Positions 26,824 to 35,824 are shown, numbered from the stretch's first letter. The stretch: 64,000 nucleotides of DNA from Pseudomonas sp. NBRC 111124 (GCF_001320245.1 NZ_BCBA01000023.1:25310-89309); one strand, 5' to 3'. Notes: generated by a model from the sequence alone, not told the origin. Numbers and translations: made by a program.

Positions 26824-27357
26824 TCACGGGTATTGCGCGAGGTTGCCCTGCGGGATGACCCGCTTGGCCTGCAGATAGGCTTTGGACCAATAGCTGTTGG
26901 ACAGATAATCCAGGCGTACCGTACCGCCTGTGCGGGGCGCGTGCACGAAGCGCCCCTCGCCGACGTAGATACCGGCATGGCTGACCTGCGAGCCACCCCC
27001 GGTGGCAAAGAACACCAGGTCACCCGACTGCAGAGAATTGATGTCCACGGTAGGTGCGCGCATGACGATCATCTCGCGCGTCGAACGCGGCAAGCTGATG
27101 CCCGCCGCATCGCGGTACACGTAACCGATCAAGCCGCTGCAATCGAACCCGGAATCCGGTGTGTTACCGCCCCAGCGATACGGCGTACCGACCAGGCCGA
27201 TGGCGCGCATCAGCACGTCGTCAGCGAGTGGCGAGCCTTCAGGCTGGCTGTAGGTAATCCGTGGTTGCACCACCGGGGCCGGTGCCGGAGCACGGCTGGA
27301 GCAGGCGGCAAGCAATGCCACCAGAGAAAGGAGTGCGAAGCGCGCCATCATCGCCAT
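26824..27357 (-). CDS. NlpC/P60 peptidoglycan endopeptidase lipoprotein
   Basis: This protein is a likely cell-wall D,L-endopeptidase anchored in the outer membrane. The 177 residues start with a lipoprotein signal (LSLVALLAACS, lipobox Cys19), then an Ala/Pro linker. The NlpC/P60 domain has the nucleophile Cys73 in FDCSGLIGYVY and the His in VSHAGIYVGEGRFVHA. It is of the MepS/Spr size. A paralogue with the same layout lies 139 bp upstream on the same strand, with a strong hairpin in between. The initial Met could also be codon 3 or 4. Confidence 0.9.
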   Translation of the reverse strand: MAMMARFALLSLVALLAACSSRAPAPAPVVQPRITYSQPEGSPLADDVLMRAIGLVGTPYRWGGNTPDSGFDCSGLIGYVYRDAAGISLPRSTREMIVMRAPTVDINSLQSGDLVFFATGGGSQVSHAGIYVGEGRFVHAPRTGGTVRLDYLSNSYWSKAYLQAKRVIPQGNLAQYP

Positions 27358-27438
27358 GGCCAGAACTTCCTGTCTGAGACCGACCGGCCGCAGCCGAAAA
27401 GAGTTGAGAAATTAGATTAGACGCTTTCTGTAAATGCG

Positions 27439-27475
27439 CACGGCGGCGAGCTTTTTTTCAAGCTACGCCGCCGTG
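27439..27475. other. Strong hairpin between the two NlpC/P60 genes
   Basis: CACGGCGGCG pairs with CGCCGCCGTG, and an inner AGCTT pairs with AAGCT, with a T-rich loop and one unpaired A. The stem of about 15 bp should be very stable on either strand. There is no U-tract after it in the direction of the two genes, so it may act as an RNA-stability or attenuating element instead of a simple terminator. Confidence 0.65.
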
Positions 27476-27496
27476 GCAGGATATATCATTTTGATA

Positions 27497-28135
27497 TCAG
27501 TTGCGCGCGATATTGGTGGTCGGCGCCATGGCCAAGGCACGCTTGGCTTCAATGAAGGTCTTGCTCCAGTAGCGATCACCGAGGCTGTCGATGCGCACAC
27601 CACCGCTGCGGCGGCTGCTGGAGTGGATGAACTGGTTGTCACCCAGGTAGATGCCCGCATGGCTGACACGGCCACGGCCATTGGTGCTGAAGAACAGCAG
27701 GTCGCCTGGCTTGAGCTTGTTGCGCGCTACCTTGGGTGCATCGACGTTGATCATTTCGCGGGTCGAGCGCGGCAGGGTCATGCCGGCTTCTTCGCGGAAC
27801 AGGTAGCCGATGAAACCGCTGCAGTCGAAACCCGAGGCTTCCGAGGTACCGCCGAAGCGGTAGCGGGTGCCAATCAGCGACATGCCGCGCTCGAGGATGC
27901 TGTCTGCCAGCACCGGGAGCTGATAAGGCTTGCTGCTGGAGAAGGCCTCCAGGTCATCTTCAGTGGCCTGTTCTTCTTCGCCGAAAACGGACGAAGGCGA
28001 AGCTTTGGCCTTGTTGACCGATTGCGAGGCAACCGGGGTGTGATCCTGAGGCTGGGAAATCGGGCCTTGGGCCGCGCAGCCAAAAAGCAGGGTCACGAGT
28101 GCGAGTGGCACGAGGGGTGCGAAGCGCTTCAGCAT
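27497..28135 (-). CDS. NlpC/P60 peptidoglycan endopeptidase lipoprotein (second copy)
   Basis: This is a 212-residue outer-membrane lipoprotein (MLKRFAPLVPLALVTLLFGC, lipobox Cys20). A Ser/Thr/acidic linker (about residues 40-70) leads to an NlpC/P60 domain with the nucleophile Cys105 in FDCSGFIGYLFREEAG, the His in VSHAGIYLGDNQFIHS, and the C-terminal YWSKTFIEAKR shared with its neighbour. The longer linker is the main difference from the downstream paralogue. The frame continues 22 codons upstream, but the lipoprotein signal fixes the start. Confidence 0.9.
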   Translation of the reverse strand: MLKRFAPLVPLALVTLLFGCAAQGPISQPQDHTPVASQSVNKAKASPSSVFGEEEQATEDDLEAFSSSKPYQLPVLADSILERGMSLIGTRYRFGGTSEASGFDCSGFIGYLFREEAGMTLPRSTREMINVDAPKVARNKLKPGDLLFFSTNGRGRVSHAGIYLGDNQFIHSSSRRSGGVRIDSLGDRYWSKTFIEAKRALAMAPTTNIARN

Positions 28136-28261
28136 GGGCACGACCGTGTCTGTAATCCTTTGGAAGGGGGAAACTATGCCCTCTATCATGGCCATTTGCA
28201 AATTTTATCGAAAAAGATGTGACTTTTTCGTTTTGCACCTCAAAGCCCAGTGTTTACAGGG

Positions 28262-28969
28262 CTACCAGCCGAGGGTCTCCTTCAGGAAAGGGATGGTCAG
28301 CTTGCGCTGGGCCTGCAGGGAGGCTTGGTCCAGGCGCTCGAGCAGGTCGAACAGCGCGCTCATGCTGCGCGTGCCACGGGTCAGGATGAAATGACCGACT
28401 TCGTCAGTCAGATGCAGGCCGCGACGCGAAGCACGCAGCTGCAGGGCACGCAGCTTGTCCTCATCGGACAGGCCGCGCATCTGGAACACCAGCGCCAGGG
28501 TCAGGCGTGACTTGAGGTCGGGCAGCTTGATCGGCAGTTCACGGGGCGAAGCGGAGGCCGCCAGCAGCAGGCGGCGGCCGCTGTCTCGCAGGCGGTTGAA
28601 CAGGTGGAACATCGCCTCTTCCCAGTCCGCCTTGCCGGCAATCACGTGCAGGTCGTCGATGCACACCAGTTCGTACTGAGCCAGATAGTCGAGCAGCTCC
28701 ACACCGCGATCGAGCAACTGCGCCAGGGGCAGGTACACAGCGGCTTCGCCGCGCTGCTGGAAGCGATGGGTAGCCGCCTGTAGCAGGTGGCTGCGCCCGA
28801 CGCCCTGCTTGCCCCACAGGTAGATGAGGCTCTCGGTCCAGCCGGCGTCGGCTTCGCACAGCCGCTCGACATAGCCCAACGCCGCAGCATTGGCGCCCGG
28901 ATAGTAGTTGATGAAGGTGGCGTCATCGCGCAGGCGCACACCCAGGGGCAACTGGATCGGTGGTTTCAT
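28262..28969 (-). CDS. hda: DnaA regulatory inactivator Hda
   Basis: Hda binds the DNA-loaded sliding clamp and promotes hydrolysis of ATP bound to DnaA, preventing over-initiation. The 235-residue AAA+ protein starts MKPPIQLPLGVRL, which holds a clamp-binding motif (QLPLGV). Walker A is LWGKQGVGRSHLL and Walker B is LVCIDDLHVIAG. Sensor and arginine-finger regions follow (LKSRLTLALVFQMRGLSDEDKLRALQLRA). It is closely related to DnaA domain III but has no DNA-binding domain. The upstream gene on this strand is a permease, 152 bp away. Confidence 0.94.
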   Translation of the reverse strand: MKPPIQLPLGVRLRDDATFINYYPGANAAALGYVERLCEADAGWTESLIYLWGKQGVGRSHLLQAATHRFQQRGEAAVYLPLAQLLDRGVELLDYLAQYELVCIDDLHVIAGKADWEEAMFHLFNRLRDSGRRLLLAASASPRELPIKLPDLKSRLTLALVFQMRGLSDEDKLRALQLRASRRGLHLTDEVGHFILTRGTRSMSALFDLLERLDQASLQAQRKLTIPFLKETLGW

Positions 28970-29121
28970 GCTCGCGGGCGGTCTACAGGACCGCAGGGGG
29001 CCTTTGGTGAACAATGTGCAAAGTCTATACCCGCATTGCCAGGCGCACAATCATGCAGGCGGATAGCGCAAGCAAAATCAACGAGTTGCGCTGTTACGGG
29101 GCTGCATGGCAGCCCCTTTGC

Positions 29122-30195
29122 TCACAGATCCGGGTCGACATCCCCGGCATACATGTCCGATTCCTTGTACAGGTCATGCACATGCCGCAGCAGTACCATG
29201 ATCACCGCCGCCACCGGCAACGCCAGCAACACGCCGGTGAAACCAAACAACTCACCGCCAGCGAGAATGGCGAAGATCACCGCTACCGGATGCAAACCGA
29301 TGCGGTCGCCGACTAGCAGCGGCGTAAGTACCATGCCCTCCAGCGCCTGCCCGACCATGAATACGGCGACGATGCCGAGCATCGGATACAGGTCACCGCC
29401 AAACTGGAAGAGCCCGGCCACCAACGCTGCCCCGATGCCAATGATAAAGCCCATGTATGGCACGATGGCCGCCAATCCTGCGAGCATGCCGATCAGCAAC
29501 CCCAGTTCGAGCCCGACCAGCATCAGGCCGGCGGAATAGATGACGCCAAGCGCGAGCATCACCATCAACTGCCCGCGCACGAACGCCCCCAGTACCTCAT
29601 GGCATTCGCCAGCCAGGCTCACCACCTGCGGCTCGCGTTGGCGCGGCAGCAGACCGCGCAGCTTGGCCATCATCAGGTCCCAATCGCGCAGCAGGTAGAA
29701 GCCCACCACCGGGATCAGCACCATGTTGGCCAGCCAGGCAATCAGTGCCAGGCTCGAGGCGGTGGCATGGGACAACAGCATGCCGACGATGTCGGTGGTC
29801 TGGCCCATGTGCTCGCCGATGGCAGCCTTGATCTTGTCGAACTTCCAGAAGCCATCGGCCAGGCCCAGGCGGCCCTGCACCCAGGGCAGCGCCACATGCT
29901 CGAGCCAGTCGAGCATCTGCGGCGCCAGTTCGTACAGACGCAGCAGCTGCTTGGCCAGCAACGGCACCAGTACCAACAGCAGGGCCATCAGCACCAGGGT
30001 GAAGAGGCCGAACACCACCACCACGCCCCAGGTACGCGACAGGCCCAGGCGTTCAAGGCGGTCGACCAGCGGGTCGGCCAGGTAGGCCAGCAGGATGCCG
30101 ACCAGGAACGGCGTAAGAATGTTGTGCAGGCTATAGAGAAGCACGGCGATCAGCAGTGCAGCGCCCCAGCCGATCCAGCGACGCATGTCAGTCAT
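29122..30195 (-). CDS. AI-2E/PerM-family permease
   Basis: This is an inner-membrane protein with about eight helices and 357 residues. The N terminus (LYSLHNILTPFLVGILLAYLADPLVDRLERLGLSRTWGVVVVFG) and the later segments GFYLLRDWDLMMAKLRGLLPR and VGDRIGLHPVAVIFAILAGGELFGFTGVLLALPVAAVI are hallmarks of the family. Some members move autoinducer-2 or act as Na+/H+ antiporters; the substrate here is unknown. It is 12 bp downstream of the DUF2066 gene and likely co-transcribed with it. Confidence 0.9.
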   Translation of the reverse strand: MTDMRRWIGWGAALLIAVLLYSLHNILTPFLVGILLAYLADPLVDRLERLGLSRTWGVVVVFGLFTLVLMALLLVLVPLLAKQLLRLYELAPQMLDWLEHVALPWVQGRLGLADGFWKFDKIKAAIGEHMGQTTDIVGMLLSHATASSLALIAWLANMVLIPVVGFYLLRDWDLMMAKLRGLLPRQREPQVVSLAGECHEVLGAFVRGQLMVMLALGVIYSAGLMLVGLELGLLIGMLAGLAAIVPYMGFIIGIGAALVAGLFQFGGDLYPMLGIVAVFMVGQALEGMVLTPLLVGDRIGLHPVAVIFAILAGGELFGFTGVLLALPVAAVIMVLLRHVHDLYKESDMYAGDVDPDL

Positions 30196-30207
30196 CGATA
30201 GCGCCCC

Positions 30208-31278
30208 TTACCAACGGAATCGCAGGCCGTCGAACGGCTTGGCAGTGGCAGGTGCAGGCGCGGCTGGCTGGCTTGGTGCAGCACTTGGGTTGGGCGCAGG
30301 GGTGACCGGGGCAGACGGCACCTGCTCGACCGGCACCTCCTGCAGCTTGGCCAGGCCCAGCTGGGCACGCAGTTGCTCGCGATTGCCGGTGACCGCATAG
30401 GTCAAGGTACCGCCTTCGGCCATCTGCAGGCGTGGGCCATAGGGTTCCAGCACTCGGCTCAGCTCGGCGTAGCGCTGCAGGTTCATGCCTTGCACCTGCA
30501 ACTGCAACTGGCTGCTGGCACCGGCCTTGACCACGTAGCGTGGCGCCAGGCGGCTACTGACCGCTAGCATGACTGCGTCCGCCAGGGCAGCTTGGTCAGC
30601 GCCCTCGGCGTTGCCCTGTTCACGCTGGTCGCCCAGCCACAGCTGCCATTTACCTTGCCATTTGCCATCGGCTTCATGGGCGTGCACGGCCAGCAAGGCA
30701 TCGGCACCATAGCGCTCGGCAGCCTGACGCAATGGCGCAGGGTCGTTGCTTTCGAGCTGCTTGGCGTTGGCGACCAGTTGCTCCTGCAGATCGGCCAGCG
30801 GCAGGCGCAACGGCAAGCCTCGGTGCTGGGCAGCGCGGCGCAGCGGCTGGGCGCTTGACTGACCATCACCGACCAGGTTGCTGCCTTCGACACTGTCGTT
30901 GAGCCACCAGCCGAGGATGGATGGCCGGTTACTGCCCCACAGCGCCAGGCCGGCTTTGCGCAAGACACTGTCGGTGCTACCGGGATCGAATTCGACCTGC
31001 ACCGACTCTGGCGGCCCGGCCTCGGTGCCGACCTGATTGATGATCTTTTGCGGGTCTTTGCGCAATTCGGCCAACGCCGGGCTCTGCGCCGCCTTGGGGT
31101 CGCCGGTCAGGCGCAGCACCAAGGTTTCGAAGGCCTTGGCAGTAGCTGCGGCACGGGCTTCGGCGCCCTGCCCTTCGACTGGCTCGCGCACTTGATAGAG
31201 CCCGGAGACGGTTTCGGCCTGCGCGGTAATGCTGGCCAGTGCCAGGCACCCTGCTGCCAGATAATTGAGTAGTCGCAT
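30208..31278 (-). CDS. DUF2066 exported protein
   Basis: This 356-residue protein has a signal peptide (MRLLNYLAAGCLALASITAQAETVSG). It carries the DUF2066 region with YQVREPVEGQGAEARAAATAKAFETLVLRLTGDPKAAQSPALAELRKDPQKIINQ, and then NRPSILGWWLNDS. The C terminus is Pro/Ala-rich (VTPAPNPSAAPSQPAAPAPA), which suggests a flexible tail. The true start is at residue 12 of the longer open frame, where the signal begins. It is periplasmic by prediction and the function is unknown. It stands divergently from purM, 256 bp away, a common arrangement in Pseudomonas. Confidence 0.85.
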   Translation of the reverse strand: MRLLNYLAAGCLALASITAQAETVSGLYQVREPVEGQGAEARAAATAKAFETLVLRLTGDPKAAQSPALAELRKDPQKIINQVGTEAGPPESVQVEFDPGSTDSVLRKAGLALWGSNRPSILGWWLNDSVEGSNLVGDGQSSAQPLRRAAQHRGLPLRLPLADLQEQLVANAKQLESNDPAPLRQAAERYGADALLAVHAHEADGKWQGKWQLWLGDQREQGNAEGADQAALADAVMLAVSSRLAPRYVVKAGASSQLQLQVQGMNLQRYAELSRVLEPYGPRLQMAEGGTLTYAVTGNREQLRAQLGLAKLQEVPVEQVPSAPVTPAPNPSAAPSQPAAPAPATAKPFDGLRFRW

Positions 31279-31534
31279 GGGGGGATTCCTGTCCGGTTGC
31301 GCTTGAAGCATGTGGTTTGCAGCTTATACAGAAGGTGGCCTATCAACCACCCGCACACCTTTTTCAGCAATTAACCGCCCTGCCCGTCGGCCTGAGGATG
31401 GCCGCTGCACGGCAACCCTGATAAAATCGCGCGCCTTCACAGACCACTGACGTTTCAGGCAGCCGCCGCTTCCCAGCCGGCCTTGGCCGTCATGGTCGTT
31501 TCTACGAATCCCTCCCTCTTAAAGGCCTGGATCA

Positions 31535-32593
31535 ATGAGCAAGCAACCCTCCCTGAGCTACAAGGACGCCGGTGTAGACATCGACGCCGGCGAAGCACTG
31601 GTCGAACGCATCAAGGGCGTGGCAAAACGCACCGCACGCCCTGAAGTCATGGGTGGCCTGGGTGGCTTCGGCGCCCTCTGCGAGATCCCGGCCGGCTACA
31701 AGCAGCCGGTGCTGGTCTCCGGCACCGACGGCGTCGGCACCAAGCTGCGCCTGGCGCTGAACCTGAACAAGCACGACAGCATCGGCCAGGACCTGGTCGC
31801 CATGTGCGTCAACGACCTGGTGGTCTGCGGCGCCGAGCCGCTGTTCTTCCTCGACTACTACGCCACCGGCAAGCTGAATGTCGACGTCGCCGCCACCGTG
31901 GTCACCGGCATCGGCGCCGGCTGTGAACTGGCTGGCTGCTCCCTGGTCGGCGGCGAAACCGCCGAAATGCCAGGCATGTACGAAGGCGAAGACTACGACC
32001 TGGCCGGCTTCTGCGTCGGCGTGGTGGAAAAGGCCGAGATCATCGATGGCTCCAAGGTTGCCACCGGTGACGCACTGATCGCCCTGCCATCCTCCGGCCC
32101 GCACTCCAACGGCTACTCGCTGATCCGCAAGATCCTCGAAGTGTCCGGCACCGACATCGGGAACACCCAGCTCGACGGCAAGCCGCTGACCGACCTGCTG
32201 ATGGCGCCGACCCGCATCTACGTCAAGCCATTGCTGCAGCTGATCAAGAACACCGGCGCAGTCAAGGCCATGGCCCACATCACCGGTGGTGGCCTGCTGG
32301 ACAACATCCCGCGCGTACTGCCGAAGAATGCCCAGGCCGTGGTTGACGTGGCCAGCTGGCAGCGCCCGGCGGTGTTCGACTTCCTGCAGGCAAAAGGCAA
32401 CGTCGACGAGCACGAAATGCACCGTGTCCTGAACTGCGGCGTCGGCATGGTCATCTGCGTAGCCCAGGATCAGGTCGAAGCGGCCCTGAACGAACTGCGC
32501 GCCGCCGGTGAGCAGCCTTGGGTCATCGGCCACATCGCCGAAGCCGCCGAAGGCGCCGCCCAGGTCGAACTGCAGAACCTCAAGGCACACTGA
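31535..32593 (+). CDS. purM: Phosphoribosylformylglycinamidine cyclo-ligase (PurM)
   Basis: PurM makes aminoimidazole ribonucleotide from FGAM with ATP, the fifth step of purine synthesis, in the cytoplasm. The 352 residues show [79 protein letters not shown] and [18 protein letters not shown], all core PurM motifs. The stop overlaps the purN start by one base (TGATG). A full-length antisense frame exists across the gene but is a codon-bias shadow. Confidence 0.97.
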   Translation: MSKQPSLSYKDAGVDIDAGEALVERIKGVAKRTARPEVMGGLGGFGALCEIPAGYKQPVLVSGTDGVGTKLRLALNLNKHDSIGQDLVAMCVNDLVVCGAEPLFFLDYYATGKLNVDVAATVVTGIGAGCELAGCSLVGGETAEMPGMYEGEDYDLAGFCVGVVEKAEIIDGSKVATGDALIALPSSGPHSNGYSLIRKILEVSGTDIGNTQLDGKPLTDLLMAPTRIYVKPLLQLIKNTGAVKAMAHITGGGLLDNIPRVLPKNAQAVVDVASWQRPAVFDFLQAKGNVDEHEMHRVLNCGVGMVICVAQDQVEAALNELRAAGEQPWVIGHIAEAAEGAAQVELQNLKAH

Positions 32594-33246
32594 TGCCGAG
32601 CAAGCCCTGCAATGTAGTGGTACTGCTGTCGGGTTCCGGCAGCAACCTGCAAGCCTTGATCGACAGTTGTCACGCGCAGGACAGCCCGGTGCGCATCGCC
32701 GCGGTGGTCTCCAACCGCGCCGATGCCTATGGCCTGCAACGGGCCCAGGCGGCCGGTATCGACACCGTGGTGCTCGACCACACCCAGTTCGACGGCCGTG
32801 AAGCCTTCGATGCCGCGCTGATAGCGCGCATCGACGGCTTTGCCCCGGACCTGGTCGTGCTGGCCGGCTTCATGCGTATCCTCAGTGGCGGCTTCGTGCG
32901 CCACTATGAGGGCCGCCTGCTCAACATTCATCCGTCGCTGCTGCCCCGCTACAAGGGCCTGCATACCCACCGTCGGGCGCTGGAGGCAGGTGACGCCGAG
33001 CATGGCTGCAGTGTGCACTTCGTCACCGAGGAACTCGATGGCGGGCCTCTGGTCGTACAGGCTGTAATACCGGTACTGTCTGATGACACGGTGGAAAGCC
33101 TGGCCCAACGGGTCCACCATCAGGAACACCAAATCTACCCGCTGGCGGTGCACTGGTTTGCCCAAGGGCGCTTGCGCCTGGGCGAACAGGGTGCATTACT
33201 GGATGACAAACCGCTGCCGGCCAGTGGTCACTTGATCCGACCCTAG
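32593..33246 (+). CDS. purN: Phosphoribosylglycinamide formyltransferase (PurN)
   Basis: PurN transfers a formyl group from 10-formyl-THF to glycinamide ribonucleotide. The 217-residue protein starts [24 protein letters not shown] and has VVLAGFMRILS, the catalytic NIHPSLLPRYKGLHTHRRALEAGDAEHGCSVHFVTEELDGG (Asn, His and Asp in order), and a C-terminal region of usual length. Coupling to purM by the TGATG overlap supports the start. Folate-dependent PurN is the typical form in pseudomonads. Confidence 0.96.
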   Translation: MPSKPCNVVVLLSGSGSNLQALIDSCHAQDSPVRIAAVVSNRADAYGLQRAQAAGIDTVVLDHTQFDGREAFDAALIARIDGFAPDLVVLAGFMRILSGGFVRHYEGRLLNIHPSLLPRYKGLHTHRRALEAGDAEHGCSVHFVTEELDGGPLVVQAVIPVLSDDTVESLAQRVHHQEHQIYPLAVHWFAQGRLRLGEQGALLDDKPLPASGHLIRP

Positions 33247-33254
33247 GAGAATTT

Positions 33255-33965
33255 ATGCGTCGCGCCCTGCTATTGGCTCTCGCCGTGCTCGCCCTGCCGC
33301 TCCAGGCAGCTGACCTCAAGCCGTTCTCGGCCAGCTACACCGCCGACTGGAAGCAACTGCCCATGAGCGGCACCGCCGAGCGCAGCCTGGTGAAGAACAA
33401 GGACGGCAGCTGGAACCTTGATTTCAAGGCCTCCATGATGATCGCCAGCCTGACCGAGCAAAGCACCCTGCGCATGGACAACGACACCCTGCTGCCGCAG
33501 AAGTACCACTTCGAGCGTGGCGGTTTGGGCAAGGCCAAGACCGTCGACCTGACCTTCGACTGGAACAGCAAGAAAATCACTGGCACCGACCGCAAGGACC
33601 CCATCAGCCTGCCGCTCAACCGCGGCGTGCTGGACAAGTCCTCTTACCAGCTTGCCCTGCAGCACGATGTGGCAGCAGGCAAGAAGAGCATGACCTACCA
33701 GGTGGTCGATGGCGACGAGATCGACAATTACGACTTCCGCGTGCTCGGCACAGAGAAGATCACGACCAAGACCGGCCAGGTCGAGGCGGTGAAGGTCGAG
33801 CGCGTGCGCGCCCCAAGCCAGAACAAGCGCGTCACCGAGCTGTGGTTCGCCAAGGACTGGGACTACTTGCTGGTGCAGCTGCGCCAGGTCGAAACCGATG
33901 GCAAAGAGTACGTGATCGTGCTGCAGGAAGGCACGGTCGATGGCAAGACGGTCAAGGGTAACTGA
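33255..33965 (+). CDS. DUF3108 exported protein
   Basis: This 236-residue protein has a signal peptide (MRRALLLALAVLALPLQAADLK). It is mostly beta-strand, with FSASYTADWKQLPMSGTAERSLVKNKDGSWNLDFKASMMIASLTEQST, LPQKYHFERGGLGKAKTVDLTFDW, YQLALQHDVAAGKKSMTYQVVDGDEIDNYDFRVLG and ELWFAKDWDYLLVQLRQVETDGKEY. These match DUF3108, a family of periplasmic proteins with a lipocalin-like barrel and no settled role. It begins eight bases after purN and probably shares its mRNA, ending at an intrinsic terminator. Confidence 0.85.
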   Translation: MRRALLLALAVLALPLQAADLKPFSASYTADWKQLPMSGTAERSLVKNKDGSWNLDFKASMMIASLTEQSTLRMDNDTLLPQKYHFERGGLGKAKTVDLTFDWNSKKITGTDRKDPISLPLNRGVLDKSSYQLALQHDVAAGKKSMTYQVVDGDEIDNYDFRVLGTEKITTKTGQVEAVKVERVRAPSQNKRVTELWFAKDWDYLLVQLRQVETDGKEYVIVLQEGTVDGKTVKGN

Positions 33966-33989
33966 TCCACTGCAGCCCTTGATATCTGG

Positions 33990-34017
33990 AGCCCCGCCCT
34001 GTGCGGGGCTTCTTTTT
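33990..34017 (+). terminator. Intrinsic terminator of the purM-purN-DUF3108 operon
   Basis: AGCCCCGC and GCGGGGCT form an 8-bp stem around CCTGT, followed by TTCTTTTT. It lies 24 bp after the DUF3108 stop. Confidence 0.88.
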
Positions 34018-34134
34018 GCCCGGCTTTCATGAAACTTGTTTCATGGCTGTTTTATTTACTTAGCCTGCTAACAAACTCTATAAAGGGGTTGTGCGACACA
34101 GTGTCGCAGCCAACTCAAGCAGTGGAGTTTACCG

Positions 34135-34317
34135 ATGACAGTCCAAGTAACCGAACGCGACGAATCGAAAATGTCCCACGAAGGCCTGGCCGCTGGCGTG
34201 CGGATCTGGGACGTGCACCAACAAGGCCAGCTGGTAGGCATGTTCCACCAGGAACATGAAGCGCACCAGTACCGGGCAGAGCTCGAAGCGCTGGAAAGCC
34301 AGCGCACCACGCAATAA
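34135..34317 (+). CDS. Small soluble protein of unknown function (60 aa)
   Basis: This is an acidic, helical protein (MTVQVTERDESKMSHEGLA; RIWDVHQQGQLVGMFHQEHEAHQYRAELEALES) rich in His and Glu. The start follows GGAG at a normal distance. It is monocistronic, lying between two strong terminators, which supports it as an independent transcript. An antisense frame of similar length has no ribosome site. I do not know its function; the His-rich part (MFHQEHEAHQY) could bind a metal, which is speculation. Confidence 0.7.
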   Translation: MTVQVTERDESKMSHEGLAAGVRIWDVHQQGQLVGMFHQEHEAHQYRAELEALESQRTTQ

Positions 34318-34331
34318 CACCCTCTTCCAAT

Positions 34332-34358
34332 AAAAAACCCCGCCTTGGCGGGGTTTTT
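34332..34358. terminator. Bidirectional intrinsic terminator
   Basis: CCCCGCC-TT-GGCGGGG is flanked by A6 on the left and T5 on the right, so it can end both the 60-residue gene and the convergent YaiL-like gene. Confidence 0.9.
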
Positions 34359-34363
34359 CGTGC

Positions 34364-34903
34364 TTACCACATCAGGTCGTCTGGGATTTTGTAGGCCGCG
34401 TACGGATCGTCCTCGTCCGCCTCCTCGACATGGGTATTGAGCAGCAGGATACGGCTCGGGTCGCGTTCCTGAATCTTCACTGCCGCCTCGCGCGGGATCA
34501 CTTCGTAGCCACCGGCATGCGACACAACGGCCAGCGCGCCGTTGCTCAGGCGGGTGCGCATCAGGGCGTTGACGGCAATACGCTTGACCTTCTTGTCGTC
34601 GACGAAGTTGTAATAGTCCTCGGTATTGAGCTTGGGCAGTCGGGTGGCTTCGATCAACTGCTTGATCTGCGCCACACGGGCCTTCTGCTCGGCCTTTTCC
34701 TGCTGCTGGCGATTCAGCTCCTGGTCGCGCTTGGCTTTCTCGGCCATGGCTTCCTTGGCAATGCGCTGCTGGCTGTCGTCGACTTCGACCTGGCCTTTGT
34801 GCTCCATGCGCTTCTGTTTCTTTTCAGCTTTGTTGGTCTGCGAGACCTGTTTCTGGTTGACCAGACCGGCTTTGAGCAATTGGTCGCGAAGGGAAAGGCT
34901 CAT
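34364..34903 (-). CDS. DUF2058 / YaiL-like nucleoid-associated protein
   Basis: This 179-residue protein begins MSLSLRDQLLKAGLVNQKQVSQ. It contains a highly charged coiled coil (about residues 26-90, rich in Lys/Glu/Gln) and a C-terminal globular part (LNTEDYYNFVDDKKVKRIAVNALMRTRLSNGALAVVSHAGGYEVIPREAAVKI). This is the DUF2058 layout of E. coli YaiL, which is reported as a nucleic-acid-associated protein. It is the last gene of a leftward group, 26 bp after mazG. Confidence 0.88.
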   Translation of the reverse strand: MSLSLRDQLLKAGLVNQKQVSQTNKAEKKQKRMEHKGQVEVDDSQQRIAKEAMAEKAKRDQELNRQQQEKAEQKARVAQIKQLIEATRLPKLNTEDYYNFVDDKKVKRIAVNALMRTRLSNGALAVVSHAGGYEVIPREAAVKIQERDPSRILLLNTHVEEADEDDPYAAYKIPDDLMW

Positions 34904-34929
34904 GAATATTCACTCACTTATGCATCAGC

Positions 34930-35763
34930 TCAGCCGCAGCTGGGCAGGTTCTTTTCCTGACGCTTGGCTTCGCCCCACAGGGCGTCCAGCTCGTCAAGGT
35001 TACAGTGTTCAATCGGCCTGCCGCTGTTGCGCAATGCCTGTTCGATGAAGCGGAAACGTCGCTCGAACTTGCGGTTGGCGCGGCGCAGGGCGTTTTCCGG
35101 GTCTTGCTTGAGGTGGCGGGCGAGGTTCACAGCAGCGAACAGCAGGTCGCCGACTTCATCTTCAAGGGCGTCGGCATCGTTGTCGGCCATGGCCTGCAAC
35201 ACTTCGTCGAGTTCCTCGCGCACCTTGTCCAGCACCGGCAGTGCCGCTGGCCAGTCGAAGCCGACGGTGGCCGCGCGCTTCTGCAGTTTGGCTGCACGCG
35301 ACAGCGCCGGCAATGCCGCCGGTACGTCATCGAGCAGCGACAGCTGTTCAGGGGTGCTTTTCTCGGCGCGCTCCTCGGCCTTGATCTCCTCCCAGCGTGA
35401 CTTGACCTGGGCCTCGTTCAGGCTAGGGGTGTCCAGTGGCGCATACAATTCGCCAGTCGGGAATACATGGGGGTGACGACGGATCAGCTTGCGGGTGATG
35501 CTGTCGACCACGCCATCGAACTCGAAGCGCCCTTCTTCCCGGGCCAGTTGGCTGTAGTAGACCACCTGAAACAACAGGTCGCCAAGCTCGCCCTGCAGGT
35601 GCTCGAAATCACCGCGCTCGATAGTGTCGGCGACTTCGTAAGCTTCTTCGATGGTGTGCTGGACGATGCTCGCATAGTTCTGCTTCAGGTCCCACGGGCA
35701 GCCGTACTGCGGATCGCGCAACCGGGCCATGAGGTGCAGCAGGTCTTCGAGGGTGTAGGTCAT
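34930..35763 (-). CDS. mazG: Nucleoside triphosphate pyrophosphohydrolase MazG
   Basis: MazG hydrolyses NTPs to NMP and PPi and is linked to the control of ppGpp and damaged nucleotides. The 277-residue protein has two MazG domains. The first carries LRDPQYGCPWDLKQNYASIVQHTIEEAYEVADTIERGDFEHLQGELGDLLFQVVYYS, with the metal-binding EExxE...ExxD. The second has VREELDEVLQAMADNDADALEDEVGDLLFAAVNLARHL. It follows relA in the same direction, separated by a REP element, as in many gammaproteobacteria. Confidence 0.94.
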   Translation of the reverse strand: MTYTLEDLLHLMARLRDPQYGCPWDLKQNYASIVQHTIEEAYEVADTIERGDFEHLQGELGDLLFQVVYYSQLAREEGRFEFDGVVDSITRKLIRRHPHVFPTGELYAPLDTPSLNEAQVKSRWEEIKAEERAEKSTPEQLSLLDDVPAALPALSRAAKLQKRAATVGFDWPAALPVLDKVREELDEVLQAMADNDADALEDEVGDLLFAAVNLARHLKQDPENALRRANRKFERRFRFIEQALRNSGRPIEHCNLDELDALWGEAKRQEKNLPSCG

Positions 35764-35787
35764 TTAAGCAGGTCCTTCGGTGGAGAC

Positions 35788-35817
35788 TCTTCGCGGGTAA
35801 ACCCGCGAAGGCCGCGC
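35788..35817. repeat. REP element between relA and mazG
   Basis: The palindrome CTTCGCGGGTAAACCCGCGAAG followed by GCCGCGCC is a putida-type REP unit. Such hairpins often protect or limit the upstream mRNA, here the relA message from the mazG message. Confidence 0.8.
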
Positions 35818-35824
35818 CGCGGTC

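Noticed and set aside
31422..31427. TAAAAT as -10 of the purM promoter
   Set aside because: The -10 and the GC-rich discriminator are plausible, but no reasonable -35 lies at 16-18 bp; too weak to list.
31532..32590. 352-residue antisense frame across purM
   Set aside because: purM has all its motifs on the plus strand; the antisense frame is a product of strong third-position GC and has low-complexity His/Gln/Val-rich sequence.
34129..34320. Antisense frame over the 60-residue gene
   Set aside because: The plus-strand frame has a good ribosome site and sits between matching terminators; the antisense frame has neither.
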